Shown: positions 35,944 to 45,582, counted from the stretch's first letter. The stretch is 64,000 nucleotides of DNA from Kushneria indalinina DSM 14324 (GCF_003385845.1 NZ_QRDJ01000009.1:248001-312000); one strand, 5' to 3'. Notes: a model not told the origin generated them from the sequence alone. Translations and numbers: made by a program.

Positions 35944-37275
35944 TTACATCATCTCGGGCTGGCGGATGCGACTGCCCCGGGCAAACCGGTCAAGATGATA
36001 GGGGGTCGGGTCGACCACGGGTGTGGCGCCGGTGACCAGATCCGCTGCCAGCTGCCCGCCGCCGGGGCCGATGCCGAAGCCGTGGCCGCTAAAGCCCGAG
36101 GCGACGATAAAGCCCGGGATGGCCTCGACCGGCGAGATGACCGGCACCATGTCCGGGGTGGTATCGATCATGCCGCCCCAGACGCGGGCAATATGCACCC
36201 CCTTGAGGGCAGGATACTCCGCGTGCAGCCCGGCCAGCGCGGCGCGCGCCTGCGCCATGTCGGGCACGGGGTCCAGCACGCGCGTTTGTTCAAACGGCGA
36301 GACCTGGTCGAATTCCCAGCTGCCGGCGGCTTCGGGGCCGCGAAAAAACGATCGCCCGATGCGCACCTGCAGCTTCTTGGCCAGCTTGCTGCGATAGGCG
36401 CCATAGAATTTCGTGGCGTAGCGAAGCCCCTGCGGGCTGATCTCGACCCGGCCAAACCCGGGCATGGCCAGCGTGTAGCCCCCGTCGAGGCGCCGTCGCA
36501 GGGCAATTTTCGGCGTGGTCAGACAGCCCGGCGTGACCTGATCACCCGGCGTGGTCTGAAGCGTGGTGCCCATGATATTGGCCGCCGGCAGCTCGACCCC
36601 GTGGCGGCGACAAAAGCGCGAACTCCAGGCGCCGCCGGCACAGACCACGCTTGAGGCGCGAATCAGACCGCGCTCGGTCCACACACCGCCCACGCGCCCA
36701 CCGGTAAGCTCCAGCCCGCGTACGGCGCAGTTTTGATGGACATACGCCCCGCGTTCGCGGGCGCCAAAAGCAATCGCCGGACAGGCCATGGCGGGCTCGG
36801 CGTGGCCGTCGGTGGGAGAAAAGACGCCGCCGAGCCATTTCGATGTGGTGCCGGGCGCCTTTTCATGGGCCTGTTCGGCCGTGAGTTGTTGACTGACAAA
36901 ACCGTGCTCGCGCGCCTTCTCGCCCCAGGCCTCCCATTTGGCCAGGCTTTCGGGGTTGTCGGTGGTGTAGACGATGCCGCTGCGGCGAAAGCCCACGTCG
37001 CGCCCGATCTCGCCGGACATCGCCTCCCAGCGGTTCAGGCTGTGCATCGCCAGCGGCAGCTCGAACATGTCGCGGTTTTGCTGGCGCACCCAGCCCCAGT
37101 TGCGACTCGACTGCTCACAGCCGATCAGCCCCTTCTCCAGCAGCGCCACCGACACGCCCCGACAGGCCAGCTCGTAGGCCGTGGTGGTGCCCACGATGCC
37201 GCCGCCGATGACCACGACATCAACCTGCTCGGGAAAGTCGGGACTGTCGTGCACGGTATCCACATTAACGAACAT
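35944..37275 (-). CDS. FAD-dependent oxidoreductase (DadA/opine-oxidase-beta-like)
   Basis: The protein has 443 residues. It opens with V-D-V-V-V-I-G-G-G-I-V-G-T-T-T-A-Y-E-L-A, the FAD-binding fold of the DAO family, then G-C-E-Q-S-S-R-N-W-G-W-V-R-Q. The C-terminus has P-G-F-I-V-A-S-G-F-S-G-H-G-F-G-I-G-P. It belongs to a different branch from the other two FAD enzymes of the island and is closer to D-amino-acid dehydrogenase and opine oxidase beta subunits. Its exact substrate is not evident. Confidence 0.87.
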   Translation of the reverse strand: MFVNVDTVHDSPDFPEQVDVVVIGGGIVGTTTAYELACRGVSVALLEKGLIGCEQSSRNWGWVRQQNRDMFELPLAMHSLNRWEAMSGEIGRDVGFRRSGIVYTTDNPESLAKWEAWGEKAREHGFVSQQLTAEQAHEKAPGTTSKWLGGVFSPTDGHAEPAMACPAIAFGARERGAYVHQNCAVRGLELTGGRVGGVWTERGLIRASSVVCAGGAWSSRFCRRHGVELPAANIMGTTLQTTPGDQVTPGCLTTPKIALRRRLDGGYTLAMPGFGRVEISPQGLRYATKFYGAYRSKLAKKLQVRIGRSFFRGPEAAGSWEFDQVSPFEQTRVLDPVPDMAQARAALAGLHAEYPALKGVHIARVWGGMIDTTPDMVPVISPVEAIPGFIVASGFSGHGFGIGPGGGQLAADLVTGATPVVDPTPYHLDRFARGSRIRQPEMM

Positions 37276-37377
37276 GTTCGAAACCCTCTTGTCTTGTTGT
37301 TGGCATCTCTCATACCGGACGCTTCACTCAGGCGCTGGATTATGACATGGCCTCCGACGTCACGATGGCGCCTCGCC

Positions 37378-38853
37378 TCAGGGGTTCAGGTCGATCAGCA
37401 CGCTTTTGTGATGCAGATTGGCCTCAAAGGCGGCGCGCCCCAGATCGCGCCCGATGCCGGAGCGCTTGTAGCCACCGGTGGGCAGAATGTAGTCATTGCT
37501 GCGCCCGTAGCGATTGACCCAGACCGTGCCGGCGCTGAGATGGCGTACCGCGCGCAGGGCGCGCCCGAGATCGGCCGTGTGCACCCCGGCGGCCAGGCCG
37601 TACACCTCGTGTTCGGCCAGCGCCAGGGCCTCCTCTTCACTGTCAAAGGCCTGAACGGTGAGCACCGGGCCGAAGATCTCCTCATGAACGGCCGGATTAT
37701 CGCTGTCATCGACCTGCAGGATCGTGGGGCGATAAAAGCAGCCGCCGAACTCCGTTTCAAAGCGTGCCCCGCCGGTGATCAGCTCGGCACCGGCCTCACG
37801 GGCGCGGCGGATGATCGACTCGAGACGCCCGGTCTGGGTTTCGGAAATGATCGGGGAAAAGCGTGTGCCGGCCTGCCAGGTCAGTCCCGGCGCGAGATCA
37901 TCAAACCGGGCGCTCAGCCGTTCGATCATGGGCTCGAGCAATGAGCGCTCGATCAGAAGACGCGAGCCCGCCACGCACACCTGGCCGGCATTGCCGGTAA
38001 TCGCCGCGGCCAGCGTTTTAGCGGTGCGGTCGAGATCCGGGATATCACCAAAGACCAGCTGCGGGCTCTTGCCGCCCAGCTCCAGCGTCACCGGTTTCGG
38101 CCCGGTCTCGGCGCAGGCGCCCATGATGGCGCGACCGGTCACCGTGGAGCCGGTAAATGTGATTTTCGCCACGTCGGGATGGCGACACAACGCGTCCCCC
38201 GTGGTGGGGCCATCGCCCTGAATCACGTTGAAAACGCCCGGCGGCATGCCGGCCTCGATGGCAAGCTCGGCCAGCCGCACCGCCGTAAACGGCGTCATTT
38301 CGGAAGGCTTTAATACCACGGTGTTGCCCGCCGCCAGCGCCGGGGCCACCTTCCAGCAGGTCATGCTCAGCGGAAAATTCCAGGGGGCGATGGCCCCGAC
38401 CACGCCCAGCGGTTCGGCAATCTGCATCCCCAGGCTATCGTGGGCGGTGGCGGCCACCTCGCCGCCGTGCTTGTCGGAGAATTCGGCAAAAAAGCGGATG
38501 CCTTCGGCGGTATAGGGCACATCCCAGGCGCGCGCCTGATCGATCGGCCGGGTCGAGCCCAGCGCCTCGAGCGCGGCCAGATAGTCGATATCGGCCTCGA
38601 TCAGATCCGCCCAGCGGCGCATGATGCGAGCGCGCTCGCGCGGGGCACACCGCGCCCAGTTGGCGCGCCTGAAGGCCTGACGCGCGCTGATGACCGCCTC
38701 ATCAACACGCTCGGCATCGGCGAGCGGCAGTCCGGCATAGGCCTGTCCATCGGCCGGTCGACGCACTTCAAGCGCCGCGTCATCGCACACCTGACGACCA
38801 TGCAGGAAGTGGGCACAGGGAATCGTGATACGAGCGGGGTCGAAACTGGACAT
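37378..38853 (-). CDS. NAD-dependent aldehyde dehydrogenase
   Basis: The protein has 491 residues. Core motifs are I-A-P-W-N-F-P-L-S-M, F-T-G-S-T-V-T-G-R, the base in E-L-G-G-K-S-P, and the catalytic Cys in N-A-G-Q-V-C-V-A-G-S-R. It differs from the GabD-like gene of the island and is nearer to the gamma-aminobutyraldehyde or betaine-aldehyde group. It probably oxidises the aldehyde made by the neighbouring FAD enzymes. The ATG at 38853 (M-S-S-F-D-P) is preferred over a non-ATG start ten codons upstream. Confidence 0.87.
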   Translation of the reverse strand: MSSFDPARITIPCAHFLHGRQVCDDAALEVRRPADGQAYAGLPLADAERVDEAVISARQAFRRANWARCAPRERARIMRRWADLIEADIDYLAALEALGSTRPIDQARAWDVPYTAEGIRFFAEFSDKHGGEVAATAHDSLGMQIAEPLGVVGAIAPWNFPLSMTCWKVAPALAAGNTVVLKPSEMTPFTAVRLAELAIEAGMPPGVFNVIQGDGPTTGDALCRHPDVAKITFTGSTVTGRAIMGACAETGPKPVTLELGGKSPQLVFGDIPDLDRTAKTLAAAITGNAGQVCVAGSRLLIERSLLEPMIERLSARFDDLAPGLTWQAGTRFSPIISETQTGRLESIIRRAREAGAELITGGARFETEFGGCFYRPTILQVDDSDNPAVHEEIFGPVLTVQAFDSEEEALALAEHEVYGLAAGVHTADLGRALRAVRHLSAGTVWVNRYGRSNDYILPTGGYKRSGIGRDLGRAAFEANLHHKSVLIDLNP

Positions 38854-39106
38854 GACAGGCTCTCTCGGGCAGGGAAGGAACACGCCCGGTACTCGGGGCG
38901 AGACGCTCCCTTCATGCTACGACCAATGGCCCGGCACGGGGTGCCGAGTGTGATCGCGCCCGGCGCAGTTGATGCGCCAAAGCCGCCCCCATTCGGTCAG
39001 ATCTGCCGAATTGTGCCGCCCGGTCCTCAATGATGTGGCACGCACGCCGGGTGCATGCGACAGTCCTGCCACCACACGCTGACACCTTCAACGGGAGCCT
39101 GCCGTC

Positions 39107-39961
39107 ATGTCTTCACTATCCTCGCTGCCTTCATCCGACGCCGCCCTGAGCGATCTGTACTGGCGCCCACTGCACGACACCGACCTGGCCCCGGCCCATG
39201 TACTGTCGCAGGGTCTGGGCTGGCCCCATCGCATCGAGGACTGGGCCATGATGCTCGAGCTGGGCGAGGGGGTAGCGCTGGAGGATCCCGAGGGCACGCT
39301 GATCGGCACGGGATTTTGCCTGCCGCAGGGTCAGGCGGCCACGCTGGGACTGGTCATCGTTGATGATGCCTGGCAGGGCAAGGGGCTGGGGCGCGCCATG
39401 ATGACTCGCCTGATGGCGCTGGCCGGGGATCGCACCCAGTTTCTGGTCGCCACCGTTGCCGGCGCGCCGCTGTATCAAAAACTCGGTTTCACGCCGTGCA
39501 ACACGGTCTGCCAGTACCAGGGCGTCGTCACGACCGCCGTGCAGGTGCCGGACACCGACGGGCTGCGCGCCGTGACCGACGAGGACCTTGAATCCGTCAT
39601 GGCGCTGGCGCCCGACAACGCTGTTCACCGCAAGGCCGTGGATCAGGCCACGGAGGGCGCCGTCATCGAACGCGACGGCCAACTGGTCGGTATGGCCCTG
39701 CGCCGCCCCTTCGGTCGCGGCGAGCAGATCGGCCCCGTGCTGGCCGAAACGCCAGAGCAGGCCCGCGCGCTAATGGCCTCGCTGCTGGCACGCGCCGAGG
39801 GCGCCTTCGTGCGGCTGGATCTGGTGGATCCGGAAGATGATCAATGGCTGGTCGATACGGGGCTTGCCTGCGTGGATCGGGTGGTGCGCATGCGCCGCGG
39901 CCCCGACAGCGACGCGGCAGCGCTGGTGCGGTTCGGCCTGATCACTCAGGCGATGGGCTGA
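39107..39961 (+). CDS. GNAT-family acetyltransferase
   Basis: The protein has 284 residues. The N-terminal half carries the acetyl-CoA pyrophosphate loop V-D-D-A-W-Q-G-K-G-L-G-R-A-M-M-T-R and A-P-L-Y-Q-K-L-G-F. The C-terminal half resembles a second, YdaF-like acetyltransferase fold (DUF1817/Acetyltransf_18 type) without a clear loop. It is the only plus-strand gene within the catabolic island, and converges on hyuB. A role in acetylating an amine intermediate is possible but not shown. Confidence 0.85.
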   Translation: MSSLSSLPSSDAALSDLYWRPLHDTDLAPAHVLSQGLGWPHRIEDWAMMLELGEGVALEDPEGTLIGTGFCLPQGQAATLGLVIVDDAWQGKGLGRAMMTRLMALAGDRTQFLVATVAGAPLYQKLGFTPCNTVCQYQGVVTTAVQVPDTDGLRAVTDEDLESVMALAPDNAVHRKAVDQATEGAVIERDGQLVGMALRRPFGRGEQIGPVLAETPEQARALMASLLARAEGAFVRLDLVDPEDDQWLVDTGLACVDRVVRMRRGPDSDAAALVRFGLITQAMG

Positions 39962-40010
39962 TCGTTGAGGCCGGATGACAGACATCCGGCCTCGATCGTG
40001 CCGAGCGGGT

Positions 40011-42020
40011 CTACGCCGAGTCACGCTGCGGTGACAGGGCCGGATAGCGTTTCATAAGCTGTTCGAACAGCTCATGAATCACCGCGGCACCCTCGACCAC
40101 CTCTCCTTTGTCGTAACGCGCCGCCAGGCCATCAAAAAGCTGGTGCTTGATGAAAAATCGCCACGCCACCGGAAGGCTGGCCAGAATATCGGTCAGCGCC
40201 GCGTAGCGCTCGCGCGTCCAGCGCGTTTCGAACGCATCGCGGTACGGGCCATAGGCGAAGGGCGCATCGGGCAGCACGCGCGACTGATCACGCATTGACC
40301 GGCGCAGCGCCTGCGTCTTTTCCTCGCTGACCCGATCATGATCAAGCACCACGCCGTAGTCGGTTCGGGCCCGCTCGGGCGAGACGTAACCACACCGCAC
40401 ATCCCTGAGCACCTCTTCCGACAGCCGGTCCAGCGGATCGCCGTAGCCACCCGCACCACAGCCCACCAGCCGGATCACGTCACCGGGCTGGCAATGCACG
40501 ATGTCGGTATTGCCGAGCGCCTCGGCATGGTCGGCCTCCGGATTGCGGGTAAAGCGCGCCGTGGCACCGGCCTGACCGCCCAGAATCCCCCAGGAGGCGA
40601 AATGCGTGCGGTCGCGGTTGCGCGCCGTGACCATGGTACCCGGGGAGAACACCTGAAACTCCATGCAAAGCCCCAGCCCACCGCGATAGCGACCCGGCCC
40701 GCCGGAGTCCGGTACCAGGCAGTAGCGGTGCATCAGGATGGGCACTTCGGCCTCGTTGATCTCGACCGGCGTATTGCGCAAAAAGGCCACGTTGGCTCCG
40801 GAACCGTCGCTGCCGTCACCAAAGGGCATGCCGCCGGCGCCGCCGCCGACCGGACCCAGCGAGGCCATCAGCGTGCGTCCGTCACTGTCCATGGTCTTGA
40901 CGCTCATGATGGCAAGACCGGCCGCGGCGCAGGCCGGCAGCCGCTCGGGAATTGCTCGGGAGAAGGCCCCGAAGGTCAAAACGTGGGTGAGCTTGCAGGT
41001 CAGACTTCGCATACCCACGGCCGCCGGCGCCACGGCGTTGACCACACTGCCCTCGGGCAAAACACAGCGCACCGGCCGGTCCAGACCGGCGTTGAGCAAA
41101 ATGTCGTCCTGCAGGGTGTAGAGCACATAGTGATAGCCCACCAGCGCCAGAGCGTGGCGCACCATGCCGCCGGTGGGCATGTTGAGCGAGGAGGCCAGCT
41201 GCGGATCGCTGCCGGTGTAATCGAGAATGGCCTCCTCGCCGCGAATCTGCAGATTAAGCGCCAGCCGCATCGGCTTGCCCGCCACGCTGTCCTCGTCGGC
41301 GTATTCGGCGAAGAAATAGTCCCCGTCGGGGACGGTAGCGATCACCTGGCGGGCCTGGCGTTCAGCGTAATCAAGCAGCGCATCCATGCCGGTACAAAAA
41401 TCCGCCGTCCCGAAGCGCTCGATGATCTCCAGCACCCGCTTTTCGCCGTTGTGCAGCATCGCGATCTGGGCCATGAGATCGCCCCGGTTCTGCTTTGGCA
41501 CGCGCACGTTGGCGGCCATGATGTCGAGCAGCGACTCATCAAGCACACCCTCGCGCACGATTTTGACCGGTGGAAAGCGAATGCCCTCCTGCTCGATTTC
41601 GGTGAGCGTGCGCGACAGCGAGGCCGGCACGGCGCCGCCCATGTCGGTGTTATGAATGTGGCCGCCGACAAAACAGATCAGCATGCCCTGATAAAAGACC
41701 GGCTTCCACATCACGATATCCGGAGTGTGGGTGGCCACGCTGCCGCTGTAGGGGTCGTTGGTCATGGCGATATCGCCGGGGCGATAGTCCTCAATCCGTG
41801 ACAGCACAGGTCCATAGTCGAGCCCGATATACCAGGTCGCCCCCAGCGTGCGCGGGGAAGCAAAGGCCAGACCCTCGGGTGTGATCAGCGCACACGAGAA
41901 GTCTTCGGTTTCCTTGATAAAGGTCGAGTGCGCCGTACGTACCAGGGTGTAGGCCATGCTTTCGGCCGCTGCCACACAGTAGTTGGCAAAGATCTGCACA
42001 ACGGTGTTGTCAAAGGCCAT
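40011..42020 (-). CDS. hyuB: Hydantoinase B/oxoprolinase family protein
   Basis: The protein has 669 residues. Family signatures include A-H-S-T-F-I-K-E-T-E-D-F-S-C-A, M-T-N-D-P-Y-S-G-S and G-G-H-I-H-N-T-D-M-G-G, whose Asp and His residues are likely metal ligands. HyuB works with HyuA to open five-membered cyclic imides or lactams with ATP, as in N-methylhydantoinase, 5-oxoprolinase and acetophenone-type carboxylases. The ATG follows GGGGAGA and lies inside the end of hyuA (11-bp overlap), so both subunits are made together. Confidence 0.9.
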   Translation of the reverse strand: MAFDNTVVQIFANYCVAAAESMAYTLVRTAHSTFIKETEDFSCALITPEGLAFASPRTLGATWYIGLDYGPVLSRIEDYRPGDIAMTNDPYSGSVATHTPDIVMWKPVFYQGMLICFVGGHIHNTDMGGAVPASLSRTLTEIEQEGIRFPPVKIVREGVLDESLLDIMAANVRVPKQNRGDLMAQIAMLHNGEKRVLEIIERFGTADFCTGMDALLDYAERQARQVIATVPDGDYFFAEYADEDSVAGKPMRLALNLQIRGEEAILDYTGSDPQLASSLNMPTGGMVRHALALVGYHYVLYTLQDDILLNAGLDRPVRCVLPEGSVVNAVAPAAVGMRSLTCKLTHVLTFGAFSRAIPERLPACAAAGLAIMSVKTMDSDGRTLMASLGPVGGGAGGMPFGDGSDGSGANVAFLRNTPVEINEAEVPILMHRYCLVPDSGGPGRYRGGLGLCMEFQVFSPGTMVTARNRDRTHFASWGILGGQAGATARFTRNPEADHAEALGNTDIVHCQPGDVIRLVGCGAGGYGDPLDRLSEEVLRDVRCGYVSPERARTDYGVVLDHDRVSEEKTQALRRSMRDQSRVLPDAPFAYGPYRDAFETRWTRERYAALTDILASLPVAWRFFIKHQLFDGLAARYDKGEVVEGAAVIHELFEQLMKRYPALSPQRDSA

Positions 42021-44079
42021 CGCGGTTCTCCCCGTTCGTTACGGCGTTATTGATCAGATGCAGATTGCCCCAGCCGTCAACGCTGACGGAAAAGCCCGGC
42101 AGCACGCTGGTGGTGGTGTCGTCCTGGGCCACGATAGCCGGCCCCTCAAAGCGGTGCCCCGATCTCAGATCGGACCTGCGATACAGCGCCACCCGACGAT
42201 GGGCGCCGTCCATCCAGGCCTGCACGTGATCACAGGGGCGTGCCGGTTCCCGAGCGGTTTCGATGGTTTTCAGAGTAGGCTTGGGAGTGGGCACGGTGGC
42301 GATCAGGCGCAGCGATACCACCTGAATGTCGGCCCCTTCGTCGCGATAGTGATAAAGGCGCTCGTGCTCGCGATGAAAGGCGTCGCGCAGCGCCGACAGC
42401 TTCCCGTGGCGAACATCCTCAACGGTCAGGGGCGTTTCGATCTCGAACGACTGGCCCTTGTAGCGCATTTCGGCGGAGAGCGTGAGCTCGGGGGCGGCGT
42501 CGCCGGCCTCCTCGACGATCCAGTCGCGTGCTTCGCGCTCCAGCGCTGCCCGGTCCTGATCCAGCCGCTCAAGCGTGGCCTGAGTCAGGTCATACCAGGT
42601 GATGCGCACGAAGTCGTTGCGGGTGTCCGCGATCAGACCGCCCAGAGCGCTGAGCACGCCGGGCGTAGTGGGCACGGCAATGGTCTGCATGTGTAGCGTA
42701 CGCGCCAGATAGCAGGCCAGCATCGGCCCGGCCCCGCCAAAAGGCATCAGCGAAAACTGGCGCGGGTCGATCCCGAAGCGCGATACCAGCCGGCTGATGC
42801 CGGCATACATGCCCGAAATCGCCACGTTGACGATGGCCTCGGCCGTGGCTTCCACCGGCTGGCCCAGTGTCTCGGCCAGCTGCCCTACCGCCCGGCGCGA
42901 TGCGGCAATATCAAGGTTGACCGTGTCGTAGCCCAGCGGTGACTGGCCCAGGATGCCCATGACGGCAAAGGCATCGGTGATGGTGGGCGCCGTGCCGCCG
43001 CGCCCGTAGCACACCGGTCCGGGCGTCGAGCCGGCACTTTCGGGGCCGACCTTGAGCACGCCGAGCGTGTCGACACTGGCAATCGAGCCGCCGCCGTCAC
43101 CGATCGAGGTCACCGACACCGACGGAATATGAATCTGATAGTCGCCGATATATTCACCGGTGGCGTAGCGCGGCGCGCCGCCCACGATCAGGGCCACATC
43201 CGCGGTGGTGCCACCGATGTCCAGACTCATCACGTTGTCGATACCGCAAAGCCTGGCCATCCAGGCCGCGCCGATCACCCCCGAGGCCGTGCCGGACAAG
43301 ATCATCTGCACGCAGTCGGTCTTGCCCCGCTCGGCACTCATGATGCCGCCGTTGGATTTCGTCACCTGCAGCGGCGCGGTCACGCCAGTCTCGATCAGGG
43401 CCTTTTGCAGCGAGCCCAGATAGTGCGAAACCCGGGGCTGAACGTAGCCGCCGATCACGGCGGTCACGGTGCGCTCGTATTCGCGAATGGTCGGCCAGAC
43501 ATCGCTGGCGCAGGAGACAAAAAACCCCGGCATCGCCGCCTCGATCAGGTCGCGCACGCGGTGCTCGTGCACCGGGTTGCGGTAGGCGTGCAAAAGCGAG
43601 ATCACCACACCCTCGCAGCCGGTGCGCTCAAGCCCTTTGATGGTCTCGGCGATGCCGCTCTCATCCAGCGGCGCGATCTCCTCGCCCTGGGCGTTGAGGC
43701 GCCCGTCGATGCCAAAGGTGCAGTGTCGGTCGATCAGAGGCGCCGGGCGCACGGACATCAGGTGGTACATGTCCGGCGTCTTGAGACGCGCGATGTTGAG
43801 TACGTCCTCGAAGTGGCGATTGGTGATCAGCCCCAGCCGAATGCCGCGACGCTGGACCACGGCGTTAACCCCAACGGTCGTGCCGTGAGTGAAGTGCACC
43901 ACCTCGGCCGGGTCGATGCCATAGCGCCGTGACAACGTCTCCATGCCGGTGATGACCTCACTGCCGGGGCTATCGGGCCGGGAAAAGACCTTGAGGCTTT
44001 CAAGCACGCCGGTCGCGTCATCCAGTACGGCGAAATCCGTAAAGGACCCGCCAATATCCACTCCAATGCGAAGGCCCAT
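42010..44079 (-). CDS. hyuA: Hydantoinase A/oxoprolinase family protein
   Basis: The protein has 689 residues. The N-terminal actin-like ATPase motif is G-V-D-I-G-G-S-F-T-D-F-A-V and the second phosphate loop is S-L-D-I-G-G-T-T-A-D-V-A-L. H-F-T-H-G-T-T-V-G-V-N-A is also diagnostic. It supplies ATP-dependent activation of the ring substrate to HyuB. AGGAG lies 10 bp before the ATG. The gene follows the third FAD oxidoreductase gene after a 96-bp gap on the same strand. Confidence 0.92.
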   Translation of the reverse strand: MGLRIGVDIGGSFTDFAVLDDATGVLESLKVFSRPDSPGSEVITGMETLSRRYGIDPAEVVHFTHGTTVGVNAVVQRRGIRLGLITNRHFEDVLNIARLKTPDMYHLMSVRPAPLIDRHCTFGIDGRLNAQGEEIAPLDESGIAETIKGLERTGCEGVVISLLHAYRNPVHEHRVRDLIEAAMPGFFVSCASDVWPTIREYERTVTAVIGGYVQPRVSHYLGSLQKALIETGVTAPLQVTKSNGGIMSAERGKTDCVQMILSGTASGVIGAAWMARLCGIDNVMSLDIGGTTADVALIVGGAPRYATGEYIGDYQIHIPSVSVTSIGDGGGSIASVDTLGVLKVGPESAGSTPGPVCYGRGGTAPTITDAFAVMGILGQSPLGYDTVNLDIAASRRAVGQLAETLGQPVEATAEAIVNVAISGMYAGISRLVSRFGIDPRQFSLMPFGGAGPMLACYLARTLHMQTIAVPTTPGVLSALGGLIADTRNDFVRITWYDLTQATLERLDQDRAALEREARDWIVEEAGDAAPELTLSAEMRYKGQSFEIETPLTVEDVRHGKLSALRDAFHREHERLYHYRDEGADIQVVSLRLIATVPTPKPTLKTIETAREPARPCDHVQAWMDGAHRRVALYRRSDLRSGHRFEGPAIVAQDDTTTSVLPGFSVSVDGWGNLHLINNAVTNGENRDGL

Positions 44080-44175
44080 GGGCGGCGTACTCCTGTCGTT
44101 TGTGGGTCATTGTTTTAAGTGATGCATCGCTGGAAAGGCGCTCAACGCCTGTGCCACGGGCCTGGAGGCGCCGCG

Positions 44176-45513
44176 TCACGGCCGGCGTGTGCGCTCCTCC
44201 TGGCGTCGATCGAGACGGTCGCGCCACTGGTAGTAGCTGCCCAGCACCGGCATGAACCATGGCCTGCCGTGATAGAGCGGATGCCCGGGCAGCGGTGTGC
44301 CAAAGGCACTGTTTTCGAGCGGTTCCCCCTCGATGAGATGCCGGGCAAGGCGATGGCCCAGCCAGCTCATGGTCGTAATGCCGCTGCCATTGCAGCCCAG
44401 GGCGTAATAGCATTCCGACGCCGTCCGGCCGATATGGGGCAGCGCGTCCAGCGTGACCGCCACGCGCCCGCCCCAGCTGAAACTCACCGACACGTCACGC
44501 AGCTGAGGAAAACGCGCCACCATCTGCTGATGCAGCATGCCGGCACTCTGGCGCCGGTTGAGCGGATAAAAGCGCGCCCGGCCGCCGAACAGGAATCGCT
44601 TTCCGTCCGGCGAATAGCGGTAGTAGGTCGTCACGCGCCCGGTATCAGCCACGCTGCGTTTTCCGGGAATCAGCGCATGTTGCAACGCCTCGGGCAGGAT
44701 CTGCGTAGCGATCTGATGGGAGGTGACCGGCACGATGCCGCGGCGAAGCGCCGGTGACAGCGCCCCGGTGTAGCCGTTGGTCGCGATGATCACGCGCGCC
44801 GCGTTCAGCCGGCCCTGTGGGGTGGTGAGTCGGTAGTGCGCCCCTTCACGTGTGATATCGGTCACCGGCGTCTGGCTGCACAGCCGAACGCCAGCGGCCT
44901 GGGCGGCCGAGAGCAGCCCGGCGTAGTACTTTGCCGGATGAAGCTGGCCGGCCCCGTTGATCAACACCCCACCCACGTAGGCGTCGGTGGCCAGCTCCTC
45001 TCTTAACGCCTCGCGTGAGAGCACCTGCACATCGCTGTCGGTCAGCGCGTTGAGTCGTTCGATTCGGGCCTGCCATTTCTCGAGGTGCGCCCGGGTCCAG
45101 GCCGGCGCCAGACGGCCCGAGCGGCGGTAGTCGCAGTCGATGTCTTCTCGCTTGATCAGGGATTCCAGAAACCGATAGCCGGCCGCGGCTTCCGTGAGCC
45201 TTGCCTCGACGCGTGCCGGATCAAGCGCCGCCCTGCCCGTCATGCTCTTGCCAACGTTGACGCCGCCGGTTACCTGACCACCGCTGAGCGTACTGGCGCC
45301 GGCACCCAGCAGACCAGCCTCCAGCACGGTCACCGTCTCGCCATGGCGTGCCAATTCGAGCGCGCAGCAAAGACCTGCATAGCCGGCGCCGACAATTGCC
45401 GTGTGTGTTTCACGTGAAACATCCCTCGTTCCACTGTCGTGAGGCTGCCACACCTCCCACCAGTAGGGGGTCTCGCGAAAATCATCGGCCAGAAAGGACT
45501 GTGCTGGTGCCAT
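44176..45513 (-). CDS. FAD-dependent oxidoreductase (DAO family, PuuB-like), carrying an internal parS
   Basis: The protein has 445 residues. FAD motifs are A-I-V-G-A-G-Y-A-G-L-C-C-A-L-E-L and S-T-L-S-G-G-Q-V-T-G, and the C-terminus has Y-A-L-G-C-N-G-S-G-I-T-T-M. It is a paralogue of the enzyme at 33762-35036 and shares its closing P-W-F-M-P-V-L-G-S-Y-Y. Codons 31-36, just before the FAD fold, form a perfect parS site and read V-S-R-E-T. It is first in the leftward hyu group and diverges from the IclR regulator. Confidence 0.88.
   Translation of the reverse strand: MAPAQSFLADDFRETPYWWEVWQPHDSGTRDVSRETHTAIVGAGYAGLCCALELARHGETVTVLEAGLLGAGASTLSGGQVTGGVNVGKSMTGRAALDPARVEARLTEAAAGYRFLESLIKREDIDCDYRRSGRLAPAWTRAHLEKWQARIERLNALTDSDVQVLSREALREELATDAYVGGVLINGAGQLHPAKYYAGLLSAAQAAGVRLCSQTPVTDITREGAHYRLTTPQGRLNAARVIIATNGYTGALSPALRRGIVPVTSHQIATQILPEALQHALIPGKRSVADTGRVTTYYRYSPDGKRFLFGGRARFYPLNRRQSAGMLHQQMVARFPQLRDVSVSFSWGGRVAVTLDALPHIGRTASECYYALGCNGSGITTMSWLGHRLARHLIEGEPLENSAFGTPLPGHPLYHGRPWFMPVLGSYYQWRDRLDRRQEERTRRP
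45406..45421. promoter_or_regulatory. parS: parS site (perfect) inside the FAD oxidoreductase gene
   Basis: TGTTTCACGTGAAACA is identical to the copy at 13948-13963, 31.5 kb away. It occupies codons 31-36 of the gene, in a variable linker upstream of the FAD fold. Chromosomal parS sites are often found inside genes. Confidence 0.92.
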
Positions 45514-45571
45514 CTCCTGCTCCCGAATGCCCCCTCGATCAACGAGTGGGGAAAGCGCGCCTCACGTCGTG

Positions 45572-45582
45572 CCATATTATGG
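45572..45582. promoter_or_regulatory. CCATATTATGG palindrome in the FAD oxidase/IclR divergent promoter region
   Basis: A perfect 5-1-5 repeat is followed by related CCAT and CCATATATAAA segments up to 45602. The TATATA and TATTAT runs could be -10 boxes. It is a candidate site for the IclR regulator. Confidence 0.4.

Noticed and set aside
40338-41801. 487-codon open frame opposite hyuB
   Set aside because: The hyuB frame has clear family motifs; the opposite frame has none and is rich in His, Arg and Gly as expected for an antisense shadow.
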